Shown here piece after piece: positions 10,625 to 22,430 of a DNA stretch of 64,000 nt. Both the position numbers and the translations under genes were made by a program. Each line of letters starts with the position of its first letter. Position 1 is the first letter of the stretch. Source of the DNA: Hymenoscyphus infarciens (taxonomy: Eukaryota; Ascomycota; Leotiomycetes; Helotiales; Helotiaceae); the NCBI GenBank assembly GCA_001414345.1, contig LLCB01000236.1:29887-93886 (forward strand). Reading direction: 5' to 3'. The notes beneath the pieces were generated by a model. The model saw only the letters and a program-made list of their open reading frames with translations. It ran no database searches and was not told the origin of the DNA.

Positions 10625-12466
10625 ATGCCTGACCAAACACCCGAATGGACGAATCAGGCTATTTTAATAGTTGGGGGTATAGCAATCGCCGTTTTGCCTT
10701 TCAACTTCCTTCGTGGACCCCATAAATTCCTCTTTTCAGCAGCTCTTCTCGCCCTGTTTGGCATTTCCCAATTTTGGCAAAGTCAGGTGACCAAGATTGT
10801 CCCAGAGCCATACCTTGTGAGGCCCTTCTTGATGCCATATTTCAATTGCTAATAATATTTCAGGATGAAGTCTTTCATATACCTCAAGCACAAGCGTACT
10901 GCCAAGCTCAGTACGAGATATGGGACCCCAAACTCACTACACCCCCAGGCCTCTATGCCGTCTCAGTTCTCTTCTTGAAAATCGTCCAAGGAGCCTGTAA
11001 TGTTGGGAATCTCCGATTTTTCAATGTCTTGTCGTTGCTCAGTATCATGCTCTACGCATGTCATATTCGAAGGAACCTGACTTCTGGATCAAAGACCTCC
11101 AATGTTACGAAGGAAAGCATCCACACGGCGTTTAACATTGCATTGTTCCCACCCCTGTTCTTCTTTTCTGGACTTTACTACACAGATGTTCTTTCAGTTC
11201 AATGTGTTTTATTAGCATATCAATGTTTTCTTAGTCGTTCAGGTGCAAAGGAGAATTCCGCAAAGGGATTGTGGGTCAGTTATGTCATTGGGATGTTGGC
11301 ATTGACAATGCGACAAACCAACATCTTTTGGGTTGCCGTATTTGTTGGAGGCTCTGAAGCCGTGAGAACTCTCAAAGCCAACATCTCTCCAGCACCAATT
11401 AGTGCGGCAGAATCAGTGTGGAAGAAATGGGCAAGGGGGGATATCCATGATATCGCATTGGAGGAAGCTGCACTTTTAGGTACGTGTTTTAAGGTGAGCG
11501 TTATCATGATATGCTTATTTATCTGCAGATATCATTCTCATGCCTATATCACTTGGAGTTGCAATTCTTTGCCATCCGATCTTGATACTGACAAGATTAT
11601 GGCCGTACGTTTCTCTAATCATCTCATTCGCACTTTTTGTTCTGTGGAATGGAGGTGTCGTTCTCGGTGAGTCCTTCATCCCCTCCAAACTTCGACACTC
11701 AACACAAACTAACACCCACCAAGGCGATAAATCAAACCACGTAGCAACCCTCCACACCGCTCAACTTCTCTACCTCGCTCCATTCCTAGCGTTTTTCTCC
11801 TTCCCACTCATCCTTCCTTCCCTCCTAGCCAAAAATTATCATCCCTGTCAACTATCCTCTTATCTTACACTCTACATCCTCCTTCTCGCAATCGCAGTCC
11901 AACTTCCAATCCACTACAATACGATAATCCACCCCTTCACGCTAGCCGATAATCGCCATTACGTCTTCTATGTCTTCCGATATAGTATCCTCCGCCATAA
12001 ATATGTTAGGTATGCTTTGGGGCCTGTATATGTTGCTTGTGGGTGGGCTGTTTGGGGGAGCTTCGTTGGTCCTACGGCTCCACAGTCAAGCCCGTTACCG
12101 AAAGGAAAACCAGGATTCAAGAAACCACTTACATCCACCAACTCATCCTCAACATCGAACAAACAAGGGAATAAAATCTCAACACTCCTCCTCATTCTCC
12201 TTCCGACGATTTTATCACTTGTTACGGCACCTCTGGTGGAACCAAGGTATTTCATCTTGCCCTGGGTGTTTTATCGGTTGAATGTTCCTTCTTCCCAGAC
12301 ATCCATTACGAAGGATAAAGTTGTGAGGTCAGGGATCACGGCTAGATATTTGTGGCTTGAAACATTTTGGTTTTTAGCTATTAATGCGGGGACGGGATAT
12401 ATGTTTTTGTATCGGGGATTTGAATGGGCCCAAGAACCGGGGAAGGTGCAGAGGTTTATGTGGTAG
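10625..12466 (+). CDS. ALG10: Dolichyl-phosphate-glucose alpha-1,2-glucosyltransferase ALG10
   Basis: ER multi-membrane enzyme. It adds the third, terminal alpha-1,2-linked glucose from Dol-P-Glc to the lipid-linked oligosaccharide, the last step before transfer by oligosaccharyltransferase. Exons: 10625-10816, 10864-11479, 11529-11666, 11724-12466 (introns 47, 49 and 57 nt, the last with an ACTAAC branch point); 562 residues. The diagnostic N-terminal motif DEVFHIPQAQAYCQ (about residues 65-78) followed by WDPKLTTPPGLYA is characteristic of ALG10/DIE2. Further support comes from GLYYTDVLSVQ, ALTMRQTNIFW, FTLADNRHYVFYVFR and the C-terminal EPRYFILPW. At least ten hydrophobic spans are visible. 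The third intron is in frame, so the uninterrupted reading would add 19 spurious residues. A small transposable element sits in the 3' flank (12605). Confidence 0.93.
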
Positions 12467-12604
12467 AACTTGGTTGGCAGTGAAAAGGAGTATTGGAAAT
12501 GTTTTATATGAACTCGGTACTGTGAGGGGGTGCGGCCATGCTGGTGCATCGTTAATTGACATGACAATGATAGCAGGTACCGAGGAACCTGAGGCTACGA
12601 AGGT

Positions 12605-12828
12605 ACAGCGGTCAAAGATTGTAACCTCTGTATCCCTGTATCGACCCTATGCGATGTCTTAACTCCCCACATCACAACAACAACGCAATTGAAATTTATG
12701 TAGATAACTATCTGATAATGATTCTAGTCTTGGAATAAAGTTTTTTGGATGCGTTTTACGTATATAATAGAGTGTTAAAATAGCGTGTGGCGTCGTTACA
12801 GGGATTTAGGTACAATCTTTGACCGCTG
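12605..12828. mobile_element. MITE, about 224 bp, in the 3' flank of ALG10
   Basis: CAGCGGTCAAAGATTGTA at 12605 recurs as its reverse complement ending at 12828, and similarity continues inward (CCTCTGTATCCCTGTATCGA against CCTAAATCCCTGTAACGACG). TA flanks both ends (12603-12604, 12829-12830). A CAG start with TA duplication fits a Tc1/mariner (pogo/Fot-like) non-autonomous element. Unlike the other repeats here it is not noticeably RIP-mutated. Confidence 0.68.
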
Positions 12829-13363
12829 TACCTCTGTAGACTTATGATATGACCAAAATCTTTGAAAAGATTTAGTCACCAATTATAGAAGTGACCAATT
12901 CTGTCTAGATAAAGCTAAATCAGTATAAACCTCTGAAATCTATTTAATTGTGATGCCAGCCATCTGGAATTGCCGAGTTGACTTACCGGTCAGGCTTCGG
13001 ATATCAGGCTGTTATTGTCCGTATTGTTTAGGTTTCGGTTTCGAACCTTGTTATTGTCCGACCTGGTGTATATAGATGCCTGACTGTCTCTCTAATCGGA
13101 AAGGCCAACTTGGTCTTCTAATGTAACAGGTAACTGTTTTAGTTACTAGTAGAGGTAAGAAGAATATTTTACTTTTATAGAGTGAATTATTAACCTAGCT
13201 AGCTTTTACGGTGGGCCTTTAGCCTAAGCCGTGTGAAATAACCGGTACTAGAAATCATAAGCCTTCCCTCTCTAACATTTTGGAGAACTTAACCTGATGT
13301 ATTTTTTGTTTAAGGATAACGTCAATAAATATGAAAGTCTCTTAGTTAAGCTGGCTACTTAGA
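12829..13363. other. Intergenic, repeat-derived scraps
   Basis: No gene. Mixed composition; TGTTATTGTCCG occurs twice (about 13011 and 13050). The right part becomes AT-rich. Probably a degraded transposon fragment, not classifiable. Confidence 0.35.
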
Positions 13364-13572
13364 GCGTCCTAGATACACCAAAAAGTCGGAATCGACTAAA
13401 TCGCAAATCGCAAATCGTAAATCGTAAATTACAAAGTCGAGCTAAAGTAGAACTTAATAATTATATTATCTAAGCCCTTTATTAAGAGGTAGGAGAGCAT
13501 TTTGCTACTTCTTAGTCGCCCTCTCTCGCTGCTCTTTCCTTCTTTAGTATATTATATAAATATAAAAGTATA

Positions 13573-13612
13573 GAAGAGAGGGAGAGAGGGAGAGAGAGGG
13601 CGAGGGGGCGAG
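13573..13612 (+). repeat. GA-rich low-complexity tract
   Basis: GAGAGGGAGAGAGGGAGAGA-type purine run, about 40 nt. It is roughly complementary to the CT tract about 70 bp downstream, so the two could fold back on each other. Confidence 0.8.
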
Positions 13613-13678
13613 TAAACATTTCGGTGGAAAGTTTTTCCTAGCGTGGGTAAGGGGAGTTTAGTAAATGTAGTAAATAAT

Positions 13679-13763
13679 CCCCTCCCCCTCTCTCCCTCTC
13701 TCCCTCTCTCCCTCTCTCTCTCTCTCTCCCTCTCTCTCTCTCTTCCTCTCTCCCTCTCTTCCT
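13679..13763 (+). repeat. CT-rich low-complexity tract (CCCTCT type)
   Basis: About 85 nt of nearly pure pyrimidine, mostly CTCTCC/CTCTCT units. Complementary in kind to the purine tract at 13573-13612. Confidence 0.85.
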
Positions 13764-14363
13764 TATTTATCTAGAAATAATAGGAAGAATACGACATAAT
13801 AGTAAGGAGACGATAGCGAGAGAGGGATAGTAAGGGGGCAATGTTACTACTATATACGTGATATACTATAGTTAAGACTATCTAATCTAAATATAGAGAG
13901 GGGGAATTTAAATTAGAAATTATTCTCTTTTATACTTATAGAAAGTAATATTTTATGATTTACGATTTCCTATTTGCGATTTAGTCAATCCGACTTTTTG
14001 GTGTATTTAGGATGCCGTATTACTTAATTTGGAAATCAAAGAAACCTAAGTTCAAATTATCGTTAAGATGCCACTGAAACACTCTAGAATGCTCCAGCGA
14101 CGACGTACACCGACATAAAAAGCCAATGACAACATATCCGCTAGAAATAAATTGTTCTGGAAATAGTAGAATATTCTCAGGAAAACAAATAGCGCAAAAA
14201 TGAATAGTAGCTTTGTTGGGGTAGTTTCTAGAAGCTAAGGAACGGCCTAAAACTGCAGTAGAAGTAAATAACCGCAATGATGAAAATATGCATCCTGGTC
14301 TGATGACAAAATAAATTGATAAAATTCGGAAGTGGGTGGTATCTTTCTTATTATCTTTGGTCT

Positions 14364-14810
14364 TTAAACGGACGTATTTAACCACAAAACCCAACAACAA
14401 ATGAAGCCTCCTATAAATCCGTTCAGCCAGCAGACATATCTTAAACTCTCATTCCCGTACACAACTATTCTTCCACCCCCACTTCTAGTGCACGAAAAAT
14501 CCTTTTTATCCCAACTATCTCCCAATCTCTTCTCAATAAAATGTCGAAAAGCCAATGTAACTCCCAAAACGAGCAATGCGCATGGAATCACGATGATTGT
14601 CCCGACTGCGACGACGACGAAGATGGCCAAGAGAAAATTTGAGATAATTATGTGTGCTCGATCGAGGAGCAGGTTTCCGAAAGGATGGCTGGGAATTTGG
14701 GACCAGCTTGTTGCCGTTGAGTATGCGGAGTCGACACAGTTGAGAATTAGGTTGAAGAAGTCCTGGAAAGTGGTTGGCGGGAGGTTGGTGGGATTGATAG
14801 GAAGGGACAT
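14364..14810 (-). CDS. Small membrane protein, function unknown
   Basis: Single-exon frame of 148 residues from the ATG at 14810. After a polar N-terminus (residues 1-50) there is a long hydrophobic stretch at about 53-88 (LLAIFVVVAVGTIIVIPCAL and onward) able to make one or two membrane spans. A charged loop with Cys follows (about 89-125), then a second hydrophobic segment near the C-terminus (GFIGGFICCWVLWL, about 131-144). No known domain recognised. The composition is typical of small fungal hypothetical membrane proteins. A 3' intron altering the last residues cannot be excluded. Confidence 0.5.
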   Translation of the reverse strand: MSLPINPTNLPPTTFQDFFNLILNCVDSAYSTATSWSQIPSHPFGNLLLDRAHIIISNFLLAIFVVVAVGTIIVIPCALLVLGVTLAFRHFIEKRLGDSWDKKDFSCTRSGGGRIVVYGNESLRYVCWLNGFIGGFICCWVLWLNTSV

Positions 14811-15601
14811 GATTGCTGGCTGTTTTGGTGGTGCGGATGAGGGTACTGAGAGGTATTAGCGAAAAGCTTCTATGAGATTGAAAAGTGTTGGAGACATACT
14901 TTGAGCGAAGCGACAGCGCCGGAAAAGAAAGATGCGAAGATCCTGTTGGAATTCAGATTTGATGACCGAAGATAGTGTGTTCAGAAAGAAACTGGGGTTT
15001 TTGGTTTTTGTTAAATACGGAGAGGATATCCTTATCGGAGGTTGGGAGCTTAGTCTGGTGGCTTACCTTTCTATAATAGTTAGTTGTAGTAGTAGTTTGC
15101 CACGTCACACAAATTAGCCGTCAGTTAAGCCCGTCATAATTATGAGGACTTACGTCCAAGAAATAATAAACGGAAAATGAATGCCTTCACATTACGAGTC
15201 TCCATACCCATTTCTCAAGGTGTTGCATGCGACTCGAAAAAATGAGCAAGTGCGGTAATTTTCATTCCATGATTAAATGTGAGTAGAGTACAGGCATTAG
15301 AAATAAAGATTGCAGTCGAGTTTCCAAGGACCAACTGTTGTAAGCTAACCTCCAAAAGCGCTTCCGGGGGCTCGGTAATAGACGGCCATGAGACGGACTC
15401 GAAACTAGAAGGCTACTAATACTTTGGCAAGCATACCTACAAGAAACTTACACAAATTCAATAATTCAACGTGGAAGTTGTCTCTATTCCCCATGTCACT
15501 ACCACCTGACTTTCTTTAACCCCTTTTTTCTCACTCCTGGACCTTAGCGTGTCCCCGCACTTCTAATTGTATACATCAAATAAGGAAGGTGTTTCATGTG
15601 T
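14811..15601. other. Intergenic, nothing recognised
   Basis: Promoter side of the 14.4 kb membrane-protein gene and 3' flank of the broken hydrolase. Short frames only; no repeat structure seen. Confidence 0.4.
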
Positions 15602-16087
15602 TCAAAACTCAATCATATACCACATTCTCAACAAACTTGTCGCTTGCGCAGCTGCATCTTTTGACTCCTTCACAAACCCCAAAATTAACCCCGCGCCAAA
15701 AGTATCATGCGGCGCATCCTTGATTTCCACGAATTGAACCTCGGTCCCAGTCTCACGCATCATTTTCGCAAGTTCCATATGATCCTCATATAAAACCTCT
15801 TGCTTTCCAGTCTTTATGAAATAAGGATGCCAGAGTGGAGAAATATAAGGATTCCTTCGATCCCCCCAGGCGGCGTAAGCAGGGTAGCGCCTTACTTCAG
15901 AATTGACCCTTTCATATAATCGGCTTTTGCTCTTGTATGAGCATCCAGGACAAGTTGATTGGGAACCAAGTTTACCGATGGGCTCCGGAGCAACCCAGCT
16001 CGTGGAAGAGGTAAAGTCCCCTTTCCTTTCTCGATGAGAAATCGACTCATCGTTAGTAGAGCTACTAAAAGAATATATAAAACACAC
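15602..16087 (-). pseudogene. Alpha/beta-hydrolase (hydrolase-3 type), C-terminal fragment
   Basis: 161-codon open fragment with the C-terminal features of fungal HSL-like alpha/beta hydrolases: YPAYAAWGDRRNPYISPLWH, then KTGKQEVLYEDHMELAKMMR (the usual oxygen-side Gly-x2-Glu-x-Leu-x2-Asp segment), then KDAPHDTFGAG, where the His would be the catalytic histidine. There is no ATG-led N-terminus and no GDSAG nucleophile motif. The frame dissolves into AT-rich DNA at about 16087. The oxyanion-hole part of the same family is on the same strand at 17949-18203. The simplest reading is one gene split by inserted DNA. A surviving expressed fragment is unlikely. Confidence 0.7.
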
Positions 16088-16089
16088 TT

Positions 16090-16308
16090 TTTAATTCATT
16101 ATTCATCTCTTTTATTTATTTAATGATTTATTTCATAAAGTATAACTAGTATATCTTTGTGAAGTAATTTATAAAAGTTAGATAAAAAAATACTAGAGCG
16201 GAATAATAAAGGTCTAGTGGAATAATAAAAACCTAGGTAACGTGAGATTGAACCTAGGGCCTTAAGCATCGAACCCCTTAGCTACCTCTCTAAACCCTAT
16301 TTAAGTGT
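16090..16308 (-). mobile_element. Possible tRNA-derived (SINE-like) element
   Basis: On the minus strand TAGCTAAGGGG (complement at about 16286-16296) fits the RNA polymerase III A-box pattern TRGYNNANNNG exactly. GGTTCAATCTC (about 16253-16263) is one base off the B-box. The gap between them (about 19 nt) is shorter than in a tRNA, and the acceptor stem does not pair fully, so this is not a working tRNA gene. The following AT-rich ~160 bp contains two TTTATTATTCC units (TTTATTATTCCACTAGACC and TTTATTATTCCGCTCTAG). Boundaries are guesses. Confidence 0.3.
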
Positions 16309-17948
16309 CCTCTTCCTTCCTCTCTTCTCCTTTAACTTTTTTTTAACTTTTAGACTACTACTCTAACTAGGAAATATAAGAGATACTATCACGTGTTACC
16401 TCTATTGAAAATATATGAAACGTTATAGAATTTATATATTCTCTAGGCTTAATTCCTTCAATTCGTGACTTTGATATAGTTCTTAATTTTAATTCAAATT
16501 AGTGTTTTAGCTTTCCCCGCCTTAGTTAGCCTAGTACTTAGAATAGAATAGGCTACTTACCTAGATAAGAATAGAAGAGACTAGGCTAAGTTTAGTAGGC
16601 TAGGTACTCTAACTAGGATAGAAGTAGCTAGGAACGTTCTAAAAACAGGATAGAAGTAGCTAGGTAGGTAAAAAAAGGAGGCTAGGCTAGAGTAGGATTA
16701 GGAAGATAACTCTTTAAGAGTTCTAATTAGGACCTCGACTCTCTTTTCTACTCGCTTTCTAGACTTTAAGCGAAATTAACTAGCTTAACTCTTTCTATCC
16801 TAGCCTCTCTATTTAGTAAGAAAAGGTAGATAAGTACTATAGAATAAGAGTCGCTAAGAAAGCTAGAATTTAAGAATAGGAGAAGGCGAGATAGCTTTAA
16901 AATAGAGGTAGGAGAGAGAAGGATTATTAAGATATAATAGAATAATAGATTAGACGAGGAAACCTAAAACACTAACTCAAATACTACTACTTTTATGAAT
17001 ATTTAGAATTTTAGATTCAATTAGTAACTTTAATTATTAGAACAAGATAGGCACTTGCTTATTCGCTAGAGAGAACTATATTATCTAGAGAAACTAGTAG
17101 TTTATATAGAAGATAAGTGTATACTATTAACCTATTCTAAAGCGAAGCTAGGAAATATAAGTCTTTCTCTATAGAAAGCCGGTATTATGTCTATAAGACT
17201 GTTCCTTTCATTAGTAGGTCTACGAAAGGAATAAAACCCTCGAATATATTCATAATATTCGTTATTTTCTACGAATAATATACTCTTCGAATTATTTAAG
17301 AATAAGTAAAGTTTATAGAGTAAATAGTAGTTAATTATTTATGAATATTTCGTATTTACTACTCTTTTAGTATCTCCTTCTCTACTATTCTAAACTCAGG
17401 TAAAAAATCCCTTGAAATTATCTACTTTAGCTGTCTCGATTAAGCTATACTAGAGCGTTTTAAGGCTAAAAAAGAGAATAAATTAGTTGTTAAATAAGAC
17501 TATCTCTAAAGTAAGTACTTTTACTAAGTTTAGCTTATAAAAGTGCTTTCTAGGTATTTCTATACTTTTTGTCCTTTAGTTTATACTATATATAAATTAT
17601 ATCTTAAACCAGTTTCGAAACTAGCTTAGTAGTTACGTAGTAAAACTTAAAATCTAAGTTTTATATAAACTAATAACTACTTAGTAGATTTAAATAGTTC
17701 TAAACATTTAAATAGATATAAATAATCAAAATTATAAAAAAGTATAATATATATATATTAAGAATTATATATAAGATAGCGGTAGTTCTTAATATCTCTA
17801 TACTAAGACTTAAGAGCAGATATTAAGTCTAATAAATAGAAACTATTCGTAATATATTTTTACAGAACCCTATAGTATAAAGAAAAAGTTAGAATAGTAC
17901 GTATTTATTCAATATTTATAGTAAATATTTAATCTTTTATTCTTCTTT
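16309..17948. mobile_element. AT-rich, RIP-type block interrupting the hydrolase gene
   Basis: About 1.6 kb of AT-rich sequence with no intact frame, lying between the two hydrolase fragments. Local repeats such as GATAGAAGTAGCTAGG occur at about 16617 and 16650. I could not find terminal repeats or a target duplication, so neither class nor exact ends can be given. The block may have replaced the central hydrolase codons, including the nucleophile region. Confidence 0.45.
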
Positions 17949-18203
17949 TCATTGCGTAGACCTATTTATCAAGACCTCACCTACTCTCCATAGGTCGACA
18001 ACTACCACGAACGTAAGCACCGCCATGGAAAGGCAAAGTGTTACGTTGCGTTCCTTGACTTCGAGCACTTGAGAGAAATGGCTTTGGATACGAAGCAGCC
18101 TCGATCGTGACGGGCCGAACAACGGGGTCATCCGCTATGCCCTGATAGATAGTTAGAATTGAAGAGAATAGTGGTATAACAACAAATCGTTTTTTCAGAC
18201 TTC
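17949..18203 (-). pseudogene. Alpha/beta-hydrolase, N-terminal/oxyanion-hole fragment
   Basis: Minus-strand reading contains DDPVVRPVTIEAASYPKPF followed by NTLPFHGGAYVRGS. HGGAYVRGS is the HGG oxyanion-hole motif of HSL-type hydrolases and lies where expected relative to the fragment at 15602-16087. The 5' side is cut at 18203 by the LTR retrotransposon: ACTTC (18199-18203) is the duplicated target, and the gene resumes at 32209. A GTTGTT...TATCAG segment with a CTAAC branch point may be a normal intron. The gene is dead in this strain as sequenced. Confidence 0.7.
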
Positions 18204-18378
18204 TATTACGGGATAAAGGTGGGTCAGACAAAGGATCACCTGATGAACCCTATCTTTTAAGCAAGGAGTATAGTATTTAAAGCCTTATGCTCTCCTCTAT
18301 AGTTCTAGGAATCAAGTATCTACTTTAACTTTACTTTACTTATCTTATACTCTTAATATAGCTTCTATAATTACTATA
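18204..18378 (+). repeat. Left LTR of outer copia element
   Basis: Starts TATTACGGGATAAAGG (TG to TA by RIP) and ends TTACTATA. Same length as the copy at 32034-32208. Its first ~60 bp are less mutated than those of the right LTR. Confidence 0.92.
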
Positions 18379-21300
18379 GTTATAAGCCTAGTTAATAGAT
18401 AGGATACTACTTCTACTACGCTAGTTATATTAGCTTTATCTTCTTTTTATCTATTCTTATCTTCTTCTTAAAAGCACTACTTTTATAATAGTAAGCTTAC
18501 TCTTAACTAAAAAGGTCCTCCTTACTAACTAAAACTTATAGCTTATATAGTATAACCACTTCTTTTATATTATCTACTAAAAAAGAGTCTAGGAATACTT
18601 TAATCTAAATAGCTCTAATACTAAAAACGCTAATAAGCTTAAAAGACTCTATTCTATAATTAAATAGGCTATACTTAATAAGAATATTAGACTTAAAGAA
18701 GCCTAGCTTATAGTAAATAAAGCTTAGAATATACTCTTAGTAACTTAATATATAAGAAGAGATCTACTAGAACTACCTCTTCTAGTAATAGCTAATAATA
18801 TTAAAGAGGACTTTAAAAATAATATTAAAAGATATACTTTTAAAATTAATAAGCTTTATATTATATAAGATAAGATATATAAAGTTAGCTCCTAGGTAGA
18901 GAGTACTATAGATAAGTTTATACTCTTAGAAGCCTAATCCTTACTTAGATATACTAAGAAATTCGTTCTCTAAGACCTAATTTAAAAGCTTAAAAGTAAC
19001 TTAGTACTAATATTAGAAAGTATAGAAGATATAGTATATATAGAATACTAGAATACGCTTATTTAAACTAAATTAAGGTCTATAAACTCTAATTACTAGT
19101 TCTTTAACTAGAAACGCTACTATAACTAAGTAAAAATTTTTTAACTCTTAGAGATTAAGAGTCTACTTATAGTAAAGGACTTTCTAGATATAGTTTACTA
19201 AATTACTCTTACCTAAATAATAAGTTAAAAGATATAGTTAATTAATAATATAAAGCTTAGAAAAGGAGTTATATTACTTAATAATCTTATTAAAATATTT
19301 TTAGAGATCTTATATAAATACCTTATATTAAAAACTAGTAGGAAAGTAAGTAAGATGTTCTCTATCTTTAGAAGTTAAAGTAATAACCTATCTAATTCTA
19401 GAAATAAAGCTTAAAATAAGAGTTCTAATAATAAGAAATGTCTATATAAAACTAGTTAAAGACACTTTTAGAAACTAGTTAACTACTAAACCTTAGAATT
19501 TATACTTACTAGAAAGTATAATCCTACTCTTAATAATCTCTTAGATAATAAGGAGTTAAAAGAGATTATATAGTATTTAAGAGCCTCTTTCTAAATAGAC
19601 CTCTAAAAGAAACTAATTAAAAAGTTCTTTATAATATAATCTAAGTTTAAAAAGAGATCTATAAGCTCTACTAGTAGTACTTAAAGGTTATTAAAATACC
19701 TTATTAAGAATATAAGTACTATAATCTTATCTCTAAAGCTTCTAACTAATCTAGAAATAATAAACTAAGCCTTAAAATAAGGAATCTACGCTTTCTTAGC
19801 TAAATATACTAGATACCCTCTTATAGATTTAACACTCTTTAATAATTATAAAGTAGTCTATCTTATTAATAGTAAAGATATACTTATCTTAGGAACCTTT
19901 AAACGCTCTAATAATATAATAGAATTAGGAATAACTAGTATTCTAATTAATAGAATAAGAATAAGAGTTATAAAGAACGTTCTTAGAAGTAAGAGAGGAA
20001 GTAACTCTATAGATCTAATACTTACTAATATTACTATTATTAAGAGTTTTTATTCTAATATTATCTTAGAAGTATATATTAGAGAATCTAGAATATAGTA
20101 TAATAGATATAACTATTTACTATACTTTAGACTTATAAAGAATAATATAGTTATTAAATCTTTAATTTATATAGTAAACTTAGTCTTATTTAAATATAAC
20201 CTTATTAATAACTATACTAAGCTTTAAAACCTCTAAGCTATATTTACTTTAATATACTTAATACTCTCTAAAAAGATTAATAAATACTTTTATAAGAAGA
20301 TAAGAGACTATACTAAACTAAGAAGCGATTTAGTAGAAATTTAGTATAAAAGATTAAGATATCTAAAATAGGAAGCTCTTAAAGCTCTAGTCTAGTTAGT
20401 AAGGAATATAAAAATTATAAGTATTAAATAAGTAAAATACTTATACTATACTATTACTTATATTTAGAACGTTGTTTTAAGATATATCTCTAAGAATAGA
20501 AGTATATAACTATTCTAGTAGTACTTATAGGATTTATTTAACTTCTTAACTAGATATAATAGAGCTAAACAGCTCCTTTTAATAAAAGAGGAGTATAGTA
20601 GAAAGCTTTTTAGATTTATAATAATAAATAAGAGAAGAGAAATAGTATTTAAAAAGCTTAAGAACTTTAAAAGATAGATTAGATAATAATATAGTCTTTT
20701 AATTTATAAGCTTAAGTATAATAATAATAAATTAGTAATCTTATAATATAGAGCCTTAGAATATACTTTATAGGCTATAGAGATTAGAATAGACTTAGAG
20801 CTTATATTAACTTATACTTATAAGCTAAATAGAGAGATAGAAAGAGTAGAATAAAAAGTAATTATATACTTAATTAAAATATTATCTATTACTAACTTAT
20901 TATAATATCTTTAAACTAAGTTAATTATAACTAGAATCTAGCTTTATAATATAAGCCTTAACTAAAGAAACAAGTTTAAGATACTAAATAAAGTGCTTTT
21001 ATTATAGTTTAATAATTATTTCTACTAATATAATCTAAAGTTTAAGAACTTAGTAATAAAAGACTTTAGACTAGATTAGAATAGAATCTATATTTATAGA
21101 TCTAGTGCTTATCTACTAAAAAAGGAGAGAGAGTAAGAAGTTAAGAAGAGAGCCTTTAAAGTTAATTTTAGAGCTTATATAGATTATTTAGTTAGGTATA
21201 TTTTATTAAATATCTACTATATCTAGGTTTTATAGCTTAATTAAGTTATTATAACTTAGAACGTTATATTTAATAAAGAAATCTTTTATATACTAAAATA

Positions 21301-22430
21301 TAAAAAAGTAGAATAATAACCTATTATAATTACTTATATAGTAGTATAGTATATAGTTAAGTAGAAGTAATAAGATATTAAAGCTTTATTTAAAAGTATT
21401 AGTATATATAAAATAGAGAGTATAAGAAAACTAAAACTAGAAGCTAAACTAGTAAGAGATATCTTATTTAAAGCTACTAATATACTAAGTAAAGCTTTAA
21501 TTAGCTAGAACTTAAGAGTAAGGCTAGAAAAGAGAGATATAATCTCTTCTAGGTTTAGACTTCTATTACTTAGAGTAATACCTAAACTTAAAAGTATACT
21601 AGAATAGGTTATAAGCTTTTAAAATAGATAAAATATAAGAATCTTCTAATAAACTATAAGACTCTCTTAATAAGTACTTATAAGATTCTCTTAATTATAA
21701 AATAATACTAAAAGTATAGAAGGCTTAAATAGTTTATTAATTAAGATAAATAATAGAATACTAAAAGGAATCTTCTAATAAAACAGAGAGAGTAGACTCT
21801 TTTAATAATAAAGTAGTATATAAGAAAGAACTCTTAATATACTAGTTCTAGAAACTTCTAATATAAAGTTAACTAAAAAGTAGAGAATAATAAATATAGA
21901 AAGTAAAAACCTAAAAAAGCTTAAGATAAAGTAAGAGTATATAAAGAAAGTATATCTACTTATATTAAGAAAGAGTAAAAGAGGTTAACCTAGAGAGGAG
22001 GATATTAAAGATATAATAATCTCTACTCTACTAGTTATATTAATTAGAATAGAGCCTTAATAGACTATTCTAGAATATTTAAATTATTTCTTTAGTACTT
22101 TTTAGCCTTTATTAGAGAGTATAGTATTAAATAAGGAAGACTTATAAGATATCTACTATATTATTATAATAGTAATAATAAGAGAAGAAACGCTTTTAAA
22201 GCCTAGATACCTACGCTTTTATTAGTTAAAACTACTAAAAGAGTTAAAATTATAAAGAGAACTTATAAACTATCTACTTAGTAAGTACTTTAAAGACAAT
22301 TTAGAGCTTAAAATTAAGAACCTAGAGAAAAGGAAATACTAATATATAATTAAAAGATAAAATACTAAAATAAAACTATTACTACTAAAGTAGATATTTA
22401 CATATAAATATAACTCTATAAACTATCTAA
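18379..22430 (+). pseudogene. RIP-destroyed 5' coding region (gag, protease, integrase) of outer element
   Basis: Position between the left LTR and the reverse transcriptase implies gag, protease and integrase in the copia order. The sequence is AT-rich and crowded with TAA/TAG. I could not pick out a zinc knuckle or the integrase DDE residues with confidence, so the assignment rests on position. Confidence 0.5.

Larger units (their letters stand above)
13364..14015. mobile_element. Inverted-repeat element with GA- and CT-rich core
   Basis: The left end GCGTCCTAGATACACCAAAA (13364), continuing AAGTCGGAATCGACTAAATC, matches the reverse complement of the right end (GCATCCTAAATACACCAAAA, then AGTCGGATTGACTAAATCGC) over about 70 bp. 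The terminal repeat includes tandem CAAATCG/TAAATCG units. If TA is the duplicated target the element is 13376-14003. No coding frame; internal purine and pyrimidine tracts are listed separately. Confidence 0.65.

Noticed and set aside
13679..13763. Polypurine/polypyrimidine priming tract of an LTR element
   Set aside because: Too long and not next to any LTR; it sits inside a short inverted-repeat element.
16253..16308. Functional tRNA gene
   Set aside because: A- and B-box-like sequences are present, but the spacing is too short and the acceptor arm does not pair, so only a tRNA-derived relic is proposed.
18379..22430. Separate genes inside the AT-rich block
   Set aside because: All frames are short and broken by TAA/TAG; the position and downstream pol motifs explain the block as a RIP-mutated retrotransposon.
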